Notes under the pieces: model-generated
Told to the model about the DNA's origin: nothing
Database searches by the model: none
The model's input: the letters and a program-made list of their open reading frames with translations, nothing else
Assembly: GCA_027604685.1 (NCBI GenBank)
Contig: JADHYX010000047.1
Span: forward strand, 1,855-65,854
Direction of reading: 5' to 3'
DNA from: Lobulomyces angularis
Lineage: Eukaryota; Chytridiomycota; Chytridiomycetes; Lobulomycetales; Lobulomycetaceae
Length of the DNA: 64,000 nt
In this document: in pieces, positions 1 through 10,631 of the stretch
How positions within the stretch are numbered: position 1 is the first letter of the stretch
Layout of the letters: each line of letters begins with the position of its first letter
Program-made: the position numbers and the translations under genes

Positions 1-593
1 AAAAAAAAAAAAAAAAAAAAAATAAATTTTTTTTTGTTGCTTTTAATTTGTAAAAAGCCTCAAAAAGAGAAACTTTCTTTTCTTTCTTGCTTTGAGTTGC
101 TTAAATCAAAAAAGCGAAAAAGAAACTAGTTGCAGCAACACCATGACGTTGAATCCTTCTTTTTTTTAAGACTAACCCGCTCAGTTTGCACTGAGCTGTC
201 AAAATGAGCTTCAACAAACGTCCTCCCAATAGTTTCTCAATGAAAAAAAAAAAAAAGTGAAGAAAAAAATAAAGAGAAATTTTAAATTTAAATTATTTTA
301 TTCAGTTAAGGAACTTTTTAAAACTTTTAAAGATTTTTTAATTTCTACTTTTTTCCTTTTTGAAAATATTATCTTTTAGATATATTATTAGATGTTAAGA
401 TTTTCTAAATTTATAAACGTTGCGTTTCCAAAAAAAATACTTTATAAATATCTATTTTTTTATAAAAAATTATGCGATTTTTTATACTACAATAAATAAT
501 TTGATCTACAAAAAATTTTTTTTTATTTGGAAAAAATTAAATTAAAAATAAAAAAACTAAAATTTTATTTTTTTTTTTCTTTAAATATCGAAA
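1..593. other. Gene-free AT-rich leader region
   Basis: No coding region seen. Mostly A and T homopolymers. Bases 60-240 are less simple and hold a perfect small hairpin at 179-196 (7-bp stem, loop TTGC), but no open frame or RNA gene is recognisable. It precedes the GAA1 gene and may contain its promoter. Confidence 0.5.
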
Positions 594-3468
594 ATGGGAT
601 TGATAGATCGAATTCTTCATTTCATTAAGGTATATTGTTTAAAAACCTTTTTTTTTTTTCTTAAAATCTTGAAAGGGAAAAAATGCACCTCCAATTGAGC
701 TTTCAAAAAAGATTAGGTAAACTTAAAAAAAAAAAAACCTCTTTCTCTTTTTATATATAATCCATTAGATTGATTTTTCTAACCTTTTTTTTTTTTTTTT
801 TTTTTTTAAAAAAAAATAACCAGAAAATTTTTGTTCTACTTTAAATACTTTGTTTTAAATTACAGGTTCAAAAATAAAAAAAAAAAAGAAAAAAATATTT
901 GTTTATTTATTTTCATTACAAATTTATTTTTTTTTTTTCTAATTCTAGTTATACATCAAATATACTTGGAATTATTGGATTAGCTCTATTACCTCTTCCA
1001 GTTAATGAAATTCAAAAAAATTATTATGTTGATGAAAATGCATTGCTTGTGAATGGTAATGAAATTTTATGTTTTTTTTTTAAAATTTTTTTTTTTCATT
1101 TTTGCATTTTTATTATAATAATAACTTATTATTTTTTTTTATTTTTTTTTAAGACGCTGGAAGATCCTTTTCATTTAACGATGGCCAAAAAACTCATCAA
1201 TATCGAGATAAATTAGCTCCATTTATGGATCAAAGTTCCTCTTTGTAAATCAAAAAAAAAAAAAAAAAAATGGAAAATTCATTGATTTTTTTTTTTAAAT
1301 GATAAATTAATTTTGTAGAAGGACTAGTTTTTTTACCCACGAATTTCAAAATATGGGATTGGATACCTCCACTCAAAAGTTTGAAGCAATAGTGGATGGT
1401 AATAATATTACTGGAATAAATTCATATGGTATCTTGAGAGCCCCAAGAAGCGATGGTAAGAAAAAAATAGTTTATATTGAGGAGTGGTTAAAAGATTAAA
1501 TATTTTTTTTAATTTTGTCTTTAAAAAAAAAACTTAGGTACGGAAGCTGTTTTATTTTCCGCTCCATGGAAAGGAATTAATGGTGATTTCAATACTCAAG
1601 GATCGGCTTTACTTTTATCTTTTGCTGCATTTGTTACAAGTATTTATATTTACTTTTTTTTTTTTTTTTTTTAACAAATAAACTTTTAAAGAATTTTCAC
1701 ATTGGTCAAAGGATGTTATTTTTTTATTACCGGACCATTCTTTAATTGGGACTCAAGCTTTTTTACAAGCGTATCATGGCGAAACTCCATATAGCAGTCA
1801 AAATTTAAAATATGAAAGCTTAAAATATCACGTATACTAAAAGTTAAATTTTTTTTTTTTTTCCTAATTTATTAATTTAAACTTAGGGTGGTGAAATTGG
1901 AGAAGGGCTGAACCTAGATTTCACTGGGGTTATTGATTATACTCACATTGGACTTTTTGCCCGTAAATTAAAAATTAATACACCGAAATAATGTTTTTAG
2001 AGGGTCTTAATGGACAGCAGGCCAACGCTGATATTCTTTCGGTTGTTATAAAGATTTGCACCAGTATTGGAATTCCATTGACTATGCATTTAGAAAAGAA
2101 AGAATACGTTGATGAAGATATTTTTTTACATAAATATATTTCAAATTTACGTGGTTTAATGCAGTACGCTAGGTATCAGTCTTTAGGGTTTCCTATTTCT
2201 GACCATGCCTTGTATACCAGGTTTTTTTTTTTTTTTCTTTTTTGTTTTTTAAATTTTCTCTTTTAGATACCGAATCGAATCTGTTACAATTGTTGGACTG
2301 ATTGATGATAACGGTTATCAGATTAGTTTGACTCAAATTGCTTAGTATACATAAATATTTTTTTTTTAATGCAATTTTTAGTCTGTTGGAATCAACTCTG
2401 AGATCATATTCAAATTTATTGGAAAGATTACATCATTCATTCTGGTTTTATTTAAAACCAAGTGTTTATAAGACAGTTTTATTGAGTATTTATATTGCCC
2501 CTGTACTCTTGCTCTCTATTACATTACTATTTCAAGTACATAATTATTATCGATTTTTTAATTTATATATGTATATATGTACATTTTTGTTTTTAAAGGG
2601 TATTTCAGATTGGTTACGTTCAAATTCAAGTGATAAAATCAAACCTGTTTCAAAAACTCCCCAACAACTACCTGAAGAATTGGTTAAAGCAATCAATGCA
2701 ACTTCAGATGAACCAGATTTTCAAAAAAAAAAATATTTTATTTATTCAGAAATTGACCAACCCTTTTCGACAGAAAGTAGACCATTTTTTTTTCCAATTG
2801 TAATATTTCTCCTTTCTCACTTAATCGGATGTGGTATTATGTTACTTCCATGGGTAAGGAGTTTTTTTTTTTATGTATTTTTATTAAAAATTAAAAAAAA
2901 AATTTTTTTTTTTTTTTTTATATAGAAAGGAAGTTACTTTGTATTTGCTTCAATTTTTACAACAATTATTGGAACGAAATTGGTAGTGCCGTTAATTATA
3001 CAGCTAATAGAAACTACAACTAGTGCAAAACAAAGAAGGCAGGAACTAAGTTTATTGAAATCCTTCATTTGCACGGAATTAAGCTTAGCTTTGAGTTCAG
3101 TATCAATTTTAAACCCATCCTTATCAGTTATACTTAGCTTACCAACAGTACCAATAATGATGAATCTAAAAGATAAAAAAATCAATTCTAACTTTTCATA
3201 CTTCCTTCAAAACCTCCTTGTGATGCTTTTGATTCCACCAATATTACTTTTTATCTTCGTAACTACTTTTAAGTGCTTAAACCTCTATGACACCGAAAAC
3301 CAAGCAATAGATTTTTTTCAACTCTTGATATTATGTTTCCATACCACCACTGATATCTTTGATGCTAGTTTTTTTAACTGGAATATGTTTGGAAGCTGGT
3401 TGTATCCTTTTATTTGTGCCTTTTATTGGCCTTCAATCATCGCTGGTTTAATCTATTTAGATCTTTAA
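594..3468 (+). CDS. GAA1: GPI transamidase subunit GAA1/GPAA1
   Basis: Subunit of the ER-membrane GPI transamidase, which attaches glycosylphosphatidylinositol anchors to secretory proteins. The first exon is 594-629 (MGLIDRILHFIK). A probable exon 676-716 joins to 949-1055, then 1154 onward. Conserved GAA1 stretches are visible: HEFQNMGLDTSTQKF, GILRAPRSDGTEAVLFSAPW, WSKDVIFLLPDHSLIGTQAF and VEGLNGQ-like GLFAEGLNGQQANAD. The C-terminal third is a run of hydrophobic segments with the membrane-bundle character of the family, ending in LIYLDL before TAA. I count at least nine exons separated by T-rich introns. Some internal junctions are uncertain. The Gaa1 assignment rests on the order of these motifs over the full length. 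No frameshift or missing block was seen. Confidence 0.88.
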
Positions 3469-3868
3469 AAAAAAAAAAATTAAATAAAATATATATACAT
3501 ATATTGTAACTTATTTTGTAATATTTTTAATATATGTATATATATATTTCTTTTATTTTTTTTTTTTTAATTTTAATATTACTTTTACAAAAAAAATTAA
3601 AAAAAAAAAATTAATAAAATTAAATTAAATTAATTTTTTTTTTTTTTTATTTATTAATCAAAATTGTATATATTTATTTTATTTAAAAAAAAAAAAAAAA
3701 AAAAATTTAAGAAAATTTGAAATGAAATTTTTTTTTTGATAGAAAACTGAAAACTGAGAAATTAAAATAAAAATTAAAAAAAAAACTGAGAAACTGAAAG
3801 AGAGAAAAAGTAAAGAAACAGTTCTAATTTTTTTTTTTTTATTTTTTTTTGTGAAAAGTTAATAAAAA
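3469..3868. other. AT homopolymer intergenic spacer
   Basis: Convergent 3' ends of GAA1 and the minus-strand gene meet here. Only alternating TA, poly-A and poly-T are seen. It is likely 3' UTR and polyadenylation sequence. Confidence 0.5.
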
Positions 3869-4438
3869 TTAATTATTTAACTCTTTTTTCATTTTGTTTA
3901 ATTCATGTTCGCAAGTGATTTTTAGAATGGAGAGAGGAGAGGTGTTTTTAAAGTTATTTACAAATTCACAAGATTCCAAATTAGTTTTGAAAGAGTTTTT
4001 TAAAGGAGTTTTTAAAAGGTTGCAGTATTTTCTTTCAAAGTAAGAACTTTCTTCTTTGATAGTTTCGTTTTTTTTTTCGGTAAAGAGAGGAGACTCAAAA
4101 CTTTTGATGTAGGATAAAATTTCATCTTGAAAGTTTTCTTTATCGGCTTGCTTAAATTCCAACAAAAATTTAATCTTTCCATTAGATTTCAAATAGTCAG
4201 TTTTTAAATTCAAAAAATTTTCTTGGTAGTGAATCAAATGTTTGAAATAAATTTTAATAGTTTGAAAGTTAATAATTTTTAAATTCAATCTTTTTAGTTG
4301 AAAGCTCAAGTACTTTAAACAATTTTCAATTGACAAAGGAAAGTAACTACCTGTTGAATTTTTTTTCCATCCCTTCCTTTCTGCCAACTTTAAAAAATTT
4401 TTTATCACATCAAAATTTGACTTTGAAATCTTTTTCAT
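3869..4438 (-). CDS. Unrecognised protein, single exon, 189 aa
   Basis: An uninterrupted frame from ATG (4436-4438) to TAA, starting MKKISKSNFDVIKNFLK. Its composition is far less simple than the flanks, which supports coding. It is Lys, Asn and Leu-rich with predicted helices (SIENCLKYLSFQLKRLNLK; then YFKHLIHYQENFLNLK) and no signal peptide, membrane segment or zinc motif. The N-terminal helical part faintly recalls a SAM-like core-binding domain of tyrosine recombinases, but no catalytic domain follows, so I do not claim it. It is convergent with GAA1. Confidence 0.5.
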   Translation of the reverse strand: MKKISKSNFDVIKNFLKLAERKGWKKNSTGSYFPLSIENCLKYLSFQLKRLNLKIINFQTIKIYFKHLIHYQENFLNLKTDYLKSNGKIKFLLEFKQADKENFQDEILSYIKSFESPLFTEKKNETIKEESSYFERKYCNLLKTPLKNSFKTNLESCEFVNNFKNTSPLSILKITCEHELNKMKKELNN

Positions 4439-4780
4439 GTTTTTTTGTTTTTTTTACTTTCTTTTTTTTTTGCTTTTTTTGTAAATTTAAACTTTTTTTT
4501 TATCTATTCTAGTAAAACTTTTTATTAAGAGGTAATTTTGTAGCTGTTTTTTTTTTTTTTTGTTCCTTTTCTGAAAAAAAACAAAAAAAAAAAAAAAGAA
4601 ATTTATGATGAGATTCTAAAACCAAGGAAAAAAAAAAAAAAAAAAGTTAAATAATAAAAATTAAGAATATAGCAAAATAAAAATATTAATATTTTTTTTT
4701 TTTTAATTAAATTCTTTTTTGTTTATTATAGTACTTTACCAAAAAAAGATTTTTTTTTTTACTTTTTTTTTATTTTTTTG

Positions 4781-5224
4781 TGTAACAGTCGAAGTTTAAA
4801 TTATAAAGAAAATTAATGAAGTAGTTTTTTTTCAAATTTCTTAATGAAAAAGTTCTTGAATATTTTAAGTGTACATTATAACTGATAAGTTTTGATCATA
4901 CTGATTTGATTCAGGTAATTGAAGTTACTGGAATGTTGTTTAAGCGTTGAGGTTGCATTAACACTGCTTCTAGATTAATATTTGAGATCAATACTAAGTT
5001 AAAGCTGATTTTATGATAAAAGTTTAAAAAAATTTAACACAAGCTTAATTGAGTTTATTAGTAGTTATGATTGAAGGTACAAGTTGGTGCTTGGGCTCCA
5101 TCCATAGCGATGATCTTGGGTAATTCTATAAGCTTTTTCTTAAATTTTAAGTATCCTTTACTTAAATATTTTATTTATAATACTTTATTTTAATTTGCTG
5201 TAATTTTTATCTACTTATGTTACA
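4781..5224. mobile_element. Possible solo-LTR-like remnant
   Basis: The ends are TGTAACA at 4781-4787 and TGTTACA at 5218-5224, perfect inverted termini of LTR type, 444 bp apart. The flanking bases do not form a target-site duplication, and no gag, pol or primer-binding site is present. This is a tentative call from the termini and the sequence complexity only. Confidence 0.2.
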
Positions 5225-5371
5225 ATTTTACCTTTATAATTATTATACTTTCATTGTTTTTTTATTATACTTTTACCTCTATACTTTTATTTATAGTTTT
5301 CGTTAAACTTTATTTATACTTTATTTTATACTATAACTTGGATCTTTCTGTGTATTTTTTTACTTCAAGTA

Positions 5372-5426
5372 AATATCTTTAAATCATGTCCAATGTCACT
5401 AATATCTTCAAATCTTGTCCGGTCAC
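5372..5426. repeat. Two-copy direct repeat, 29-bp period
   Basis: AATATCTTTAAATCATGTCC at 5372 recurs as AATATCTTCAAATCTTGTCC at 5401, each followed by a short segment ending in GTCAC or TCAC. A third partial TTGTCCGG lies near 5449. Such spaced repeats upstream of a gene can be binding sites or part of a repeat element. Confidence 0.6.
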
Positions 5427-5599
5427 AAATAAGCCACTTTGTCCGGTGGCGCTATAGTTTCTACGCCACCTGCGTCCTCCAGTCCTCCAGCGGCGTAATT
5501 AAAACTTAATCTAATTTTTTTTTTATTTTTAATTTTTTTTTTTTTTTTCAAGTAAAATTACAACAGAATTATAAAAAAAAAAATTTAAAACTCTTCCAT

Positions 5600-6831
5600 A
5601 TGATGAGTAACCATGCTCTAAGTTTAAGCATTTTAAGAGGAAATTTTTATTTAATTACTATCAAAAAATCCCATCTCAAATATCTAATGAAACCAATAAT
5701 CAGTCAATTGTTTTTATCAACAAATAAAAAAAACACCTCTACCTTGTTTAGCATCACTCAAAATGCTGACGAAATAACCTTAATTGTCGATCAACCCTTC
5801 TTAAATAATAAAGATCTTATTAATTTAGATGGTTTATATATTATTAATGATAAATTTAAAGCCTTACAAGTAGATAATTTGTAACTATTTTTTTTTTTCA
5901 AATGTTTTAATTTTTTTTTTATTTTTTATTTTTTAATATTTTTTTTTTTAAAGAGATCATAATTCCAGTAGCAGTGGAAATCGTATTACCAATTTAACCG
6001 AACCTTTAGCCTCTGCTGGACTTTCAATATTTTATCTTAGTACTTACCAGACTGATTTCATATTTGTTAAAAAAAAAAGACTAACTAAAGTCATTGAAAT
6101 TTTAAAAGATCTAAAATTTAAAATTTTTTCTGATTTTGATGATGAAGAAATTTTGGATTCCAATTTAAGGTTTCTTTTTTAATTTTTCTTTTTTTAATTC
6201 TAATTTTTTTTTTTTTTTTGGACTAGATTTGATGTAGATAGTTCATCCTTAAAAAATGAAAACATTACAACTAATTTAACTACCTTAAAAGAAATAGTTG
6301 GAAAAGATGAATTTTTTTTTTTAGATCCTGACTTGGAATATTTTGAACCTGAAACTAAAAATTTTAAGGAAATCAAAAATGTTATTCAAATTGAAAAAGA
6401 GTTAAATATAGTTCCTGAAGTAAGCGATGTTATAGACTCTGGTCAAAAAGACTTTTATTATCACCATTTTTCACAACCTCCAATTTTTAAGCAAAATGAT
6501 TTTAGTAAAGGAAGTTTAAAAAAAAATGTTTTATCTAAAAATTTAGAGTTAACCGGTTTAAATAAGGAAACTTTAAAAAAAAATGTTTTAGAGTTAATTC
6601 AAATAATTTTTTTTGATGAAAATTTTGAAAATAGGTTTTTATATTTTTTTTTATTTTTTTCTTTAATTTTTTTTTTTTTTTTTTTTCAAATTAAATTTTT
6701 TTTTTATAAAAAAAAAAAAAATTTCATATAATTTAATTGTATTATCCAGTGCTAGTGTATCTGTTAAAAAAAAAAAAAAAAATGTTAAAGAAAAGACTAT
6801 AACATTAATTAATAAAAAAAAAAAAAAATAA
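5600..6831 (+). CDS. CASTOR/GATS-like ACT-domain protein
   Basis: The protein starts MMSNHALSLSILRG and has the N-terminal pattern of the CASTOR/GATS family: a first ACT-like unit ending FSITQNADEITLIVD, then after an intron the signature LASAGLSIFYLSTYQTDFIFV. In animals the family senses cytosolic arginine for TORC1; fungal members are uncharacterised. An acidic linker follows (about 100 residues), then LTGLNKETLKKNVLELIQI, which matches the start of the second ACT pair. After about 6633 the frame runs into T and A homopolymers. The best splice (acceptor AG at 6748-6749) gives only SASVSV plus a Lys-rich tail and TAA at 6829-6831. The C-terminal ACT pair thus seems missing or very degraded. 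The family call is firm; the 3' end is not. The next gene begins almost immediately. Confidence 0.72.
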
Positions 6832-6832
6832 G

Positions 6833-7977
6833 GTACAAATGGTTTTATTCAAAGAAATATATCAACTTTAAGATTTGATAATGCAACCGTACGAAACAAA
6901 ACTAGTCTTCAATTTGACACCAAACCCATGCAAGATAAAATTCCAAACAAGGAACTTTTGGAACACGAACGCAAAAGGGAAGTTGAAATTAAATTATTAC
7001 AGATCGAAGATGATTTGAGAGATCAAAACAAGGATGAGGATTATATATTAGATCACATAAGTAAAACCAGAGAAGCTTTGTTAAAAAAATTAACTAGAGA
7101 TGAAACTTTTGGATTAAAGGATAGTAAGACTGTCGGAAAAGGCGAAACTCAAAGAAATTACTTGCTCAATAAAGAAAAAAATACAAAATTTGAAAAAGCC
7201 TTCAACATTAACAAAGACCAGTTTGTTGAAGGTGCGAGTTTTGATAGAGAGTTACAAGTAAAAAAAAAAAAAAAATAATATAAAATACATAATATAGGAT
7301 AAAAATATGAATTAAAAAAAAATAAAAAAATTCAAGTATATAAAAAAGTTTATTAAAATTTTTTTTTTATTTTTTTTAGGAAAGAAAAAAACAAGAGAGA
7401 ATTGCAGAAAGAGAAAGAAAACAAACAGAATACGAAGAAAAAATGAAGGAGGAAGAAAAGAAACAATTGAAATATGAAGAAGAAAGAAAAAAAAGAGTTG
7501 AAAAGAGAAAAAAAGAAGAAAAAGAAGCTGAGGAATTAAGATTAAAAAAGTTGAAAGACATGGATGAAAAAAAAAAAAATCGTTCCCCTTCTCCTCAAAG
7601 ATCCAGGAGAAGAGAAAAGTAACAATAATTCTATTAAACATACTTTTTTTTTAATTTTTAATTACAGTGATTATTCACCAAGATCTCGTCGTAGAAACAG
7701 AGATAATTCCCCCTCCGTATCTCCAAGAAAAAGAACAACAAGTAGCAGTAACGAAAAAAAAAGATATGACAGTGATTCTAGAAGTAAAAAGGATACCTCA
7801 CCAGATAATTTTAAAAGGAGGAGAGAGCATTCTCCTCAATCTCCTAGGAGAAGGAGGAGAAGCTACTCTCCACGAAAGTATAGTGAAGCTAGTGAGCTTA
7901 GTCAGCATAAAGTGAGAAGTAAATCCCCTTCTCCTAGAAGTAGCAGTAGTTCAAGTAGTTCAAGTAATTCTAGTTGA
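6833..7977 (+). CDS. CWC21/SRRM2-like spliceosomal SR protein
   Basis: The first clear exon reads TNGFIQRNISTLRF, the conserved cwf21 start, followed by LLEHERKREVEIKLLQIEDD and ILDHISKTREALLKKL, the cwf21 domain that binds Prp8/Snu114 in the spliceosome. FEKAFNI and FVEGASFDRELQ complete it. Next come a charged Glu/Lys/Arg helix (7381-7560) and an RS tail with SPSPQRSRRR, SPRSRRRNRD and a terminal Ser run, ending TGA at 7975-7977. Introns lie near 7260-7380 and 7620-7667. The initiating exon is not securely found: homologs begin MYNGIGL, and the nearest match is 6727-6753, which lacks ATG. The start given is therefore an exon edge, not a start codon. Role: second-step splicing and splice-site choice, in the nucleus. 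Confidence 0.8.
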
Positions 7978-8166
7978 TATATCAGTGAATTTTAATTTTT
8001 TTTTTATTTTGCTTTCTGTAAATTGTTTTTTATAATTTTAATTTTTTAATTTTTTTTTTTTTACAACAATTGGACGAAAAAAAATATATATATTATGTAT
8101 ATATATTATTAAAAAGTTCATTATAAATTGTAATATTAATAATAATAAAAAAAAAATAAAAAAATA

Positions 8167-9948
8167 TTACAGATAAATATTTAATATGTACCAAGCAGCA
8201 ACAGCAGTTATTATAACCAATAAATAATCTAAACAACCTCTTTGAGTATTTGACGAAAGTTCTAAAGCTTTTAAAGTTCCTAAATCTCCACCACTACTGG
8301 AATACCTTTGCATAGTGTGAATGCTAAAAAAAGAAAGAAATTTTCCATTAATATTAAACTATATGAAAAAACAATATTTTTTTTTTTTTTGTTTACTTTA
8401 TCCAACGTTGAATTGAACCCAAATTTACAGCGATTTTAACAAAACTTTTATCAAAAGAGTTTTTTCCTATTGCATCATGATTTTTTTTATGTAATTCGTA
8501 AATAAATTTTTGATAAGTTTTTTTTAAAGTCTCTATATCCTCGCAGCAATTAATAATTAGATGTGCACTAGTTCCTCGACGAATTTTTAAAGGTTTTTTA
8601 CCAAATATCAATGAATTGTTAAAAAATAAGTTTAGAGATGCCATTGCCATTATCTACAAAAAAAAATAAAAAAAAAATTTAATAATCATAATTATTTTTC
8701 AAAATATACTTGTGGAATAGCAGCAAACTTAAACACTGTAGGATCTGACAGTAAACTTAAATATTCTAAACAGTCAGGTACAAGTTCTAAAGCATCAGCA
8801 CTACAAAAGAAAAATTAGATTCAAAAAAAAAACCATAAATGATTTAGAACTGCTAAGGCTCTACTCCTATTCTCGACCAGAGCTAAACTCTTTAGATCCT
8901 CCCCTTCCTCTACATATGCTTTCCAAATTTCTTCTGGCCAAAAAACTCTTCCCTGTTCTAAATCCTCCATGAAATCCTTAATTATGTTGATTTTTTGTAA
9001 AAATAATCCCATTCTATTAGGTAGGTTTTCTTGATCTGCACTGTCTAATTTAACTTTGGAGTTATAGTGTAAGCTGTTTTCTGGTGCAGCCAATATTAAT
9101 TTTGGATTTTTTTCTAATCCACTGTTAACAAATAGAGCGGTCAATCCAATGCCAACTAAACCAGCAACTTTAAAATATAAATAATAAATTTAGCTCTACA
9201 ATTCACATTAAATTTTTTTTACCAAAATGAGTATAAAGATTGTAATCTTTGATAGTAACAACTTTTCTGTCAGGATGACGAAATTCCGCCATTCCACTTC
9301 CCATCCTTTTTGTAATATTTGCAATAACAGTTTTATAAATATCTTTCAATTTTAAAAATTCTTCAATAACGTAATTAAATTCAACTAATAGAGGTTTATC
9401 CTTTTCACTGTCCGCATTTCCATTGTAAGTCCAACCTAACAAAAAAACATTTAAAAAAATAATTATTAAATCATTAAATATGATATAAAAAAAAAATTTG
9501 GACTTTATTTTTTTTTTTTTTTAAAAAAATACCTTCTTGATAAATATACTCATGAAAGTTGGTTAAAATTTTTACTTTTTCTTCATAGTCGATACTCAAA
9601 TCGTCCTCAACGGTATCTAATCCCCGTAACACTAAATAAAAAATACAAATTGGATGTCGAAGTTCTTCATGCAATTCTCTATCATATTTTTTTTTTTTTT
9701 TATTATTTAAAAAATAAGCAGATTAAGCATAAAAAAATAAAAATATACTGGATAACTCTAGTAAAAGAACGGGAAGTTAAATTCAGAAAATAGTAGGTCT
9801 TCGCTTTTGAATATTCCTTATCACCTTTTTCAAAAGGAATGTCATTTGGGGATGCATAAGAAAACTGAGTGGGGGAAGTTAATTTAAACTTTATCAGTGC
9901 ATGTAATTCCTGAGGATGAAATAATGAAGAAAGAAGTGTGGATGCCAT
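8167..9948 (-). CDS. ERG9: Squalene synthase (farnesyl-diphosphate farnesyltransferase)
   Basis: Condenses two farnesyl diphosphates into squalene, the first committed step of sterol synthesis, at the ER membrane. The start is [18 protein letters not shown]. Motifs in order: SFTRVIQ, the first Asp-rich motif [33 protein letters not shown], the second Asp-rich region [16 protein letters not shown] followed by [25 protein letters not shown] and a C-terminal hydrophobic anchor ending [10 protein letters not shown]. The usual DYxED is DFMED here (Tyr to Phe); both aspartates are kept. The gene has about seven exons. Length and domain order match the family. The minus-strand neighbour upstream is a membrane transporter with no evident link. 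Confidence 0.95.
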
Positions 9949-10631
9949 AAATTCAAATTTTCTTTTTTATTCAAAAAACCAAGTACTTTTTATTTTTCTT
10001 TTCTTTCTTTATTTGTGGTATCAACAAACTATATCAAATAAAAAACAAAAAAATAAAAAAATATTTGGATTTTAAAATGTACCTATTTTAATTTTTAGTT
10101 TACTTTTCTTTTTTTTTGGATTTATTAATATTATTCCTATTTAATTCGATAAATAAAATTTTTATTTTTTTTATTTATTATTCGTTTATCTTTATTTTTC
10201 TTTAAATCACACCATGTTTTATTTTTTATTTTTTTTTTTATTGTTAAAAATCTAAAAATATCGTTTCATAAAAAAAATTTTTTTTTTAAAAAAAATTAAA
10301 TTTTTCTAAATATTTTTATTTTTTTTTTATGGTGGTTCGACAAATTTTTTACTTAAATGTTTTTTTTATGTTTTTGAAAAACTAGAATCTTATCCTGTTA
10401 TTCCTGTATATCAGTTTTGAAATACAAAATCTTGATTTTGTACCATTCTTGTTTTTATTTTTTTTAATCTACGAACATTTAAAAAAGATAAAATTTTCTA
10501 AATATCAAAATATGTTTTTTATTTTTTTTAATAATTATAAAATAAAATTTAAAAAAAAAAAAAAAAAATACAATGTAAAATTTCTGTTTTTAAACGTCTA
10601 CAAAAATTTACACATTCCAATTTGTTTTACA
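9949..10631. other. AT-rich intergenic spacer
   Basis: It lies between the 5' end of squalene synthase and the 3' end of the Pns1-like gene, both on the minus strand. Only homopolymer-rich sequence and weak, low-complexity frames (Phe/Lys-rich) are seen. It presumably holds the ERG9 promoter. Confidence 0.5.

Larger units (their letters stand above)
4439..5599. other. Intergenic region with a complex-sequence island
   Basis: 4439-4780 is homopolymer-rich. From about 4781 to 5510 the sequence is much more complex than other spacers and is GC-rich at its end (about 5430-5500), yet has no long frame. It begins TGTAACAGTCG and contains TGTTACA at 5218-5224, the inverted form of the first seven bases, as in LTR ends. 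No matching target duplication is seen. A degraded LTR or other repeat is possible. It may also be the promoter of the ACT-domain gene at 5600. Confidence 0.35.

Noticed and set aside
179..196. Terminator or RNA gene at the small hairpin
   Set aside because: It is a lone 7-bp stem in a eukaryotic spacer with no other RNA features.
899..1216. Long plus-strand frame rich in Phe over the GAA1 region
   Set aside because: It reads through T-rich introns of GAA1. Only its middle part coincides with a real exon, and it has no ATG start.
3869..4438. Tyrosine-recombinase core-binding domain in the unknown 189-aa protein
   Set aside because: The similarity is only a helical pattern. No catalytic Arg/His/Tyr domain is present.
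7312..7641. Minus-strand Phe/Leu/Ser-rich frames
   Set aside because: They are the antisense of the Lys/Glu-rich exon of the CWC21-like gene and of a poly-T intron.
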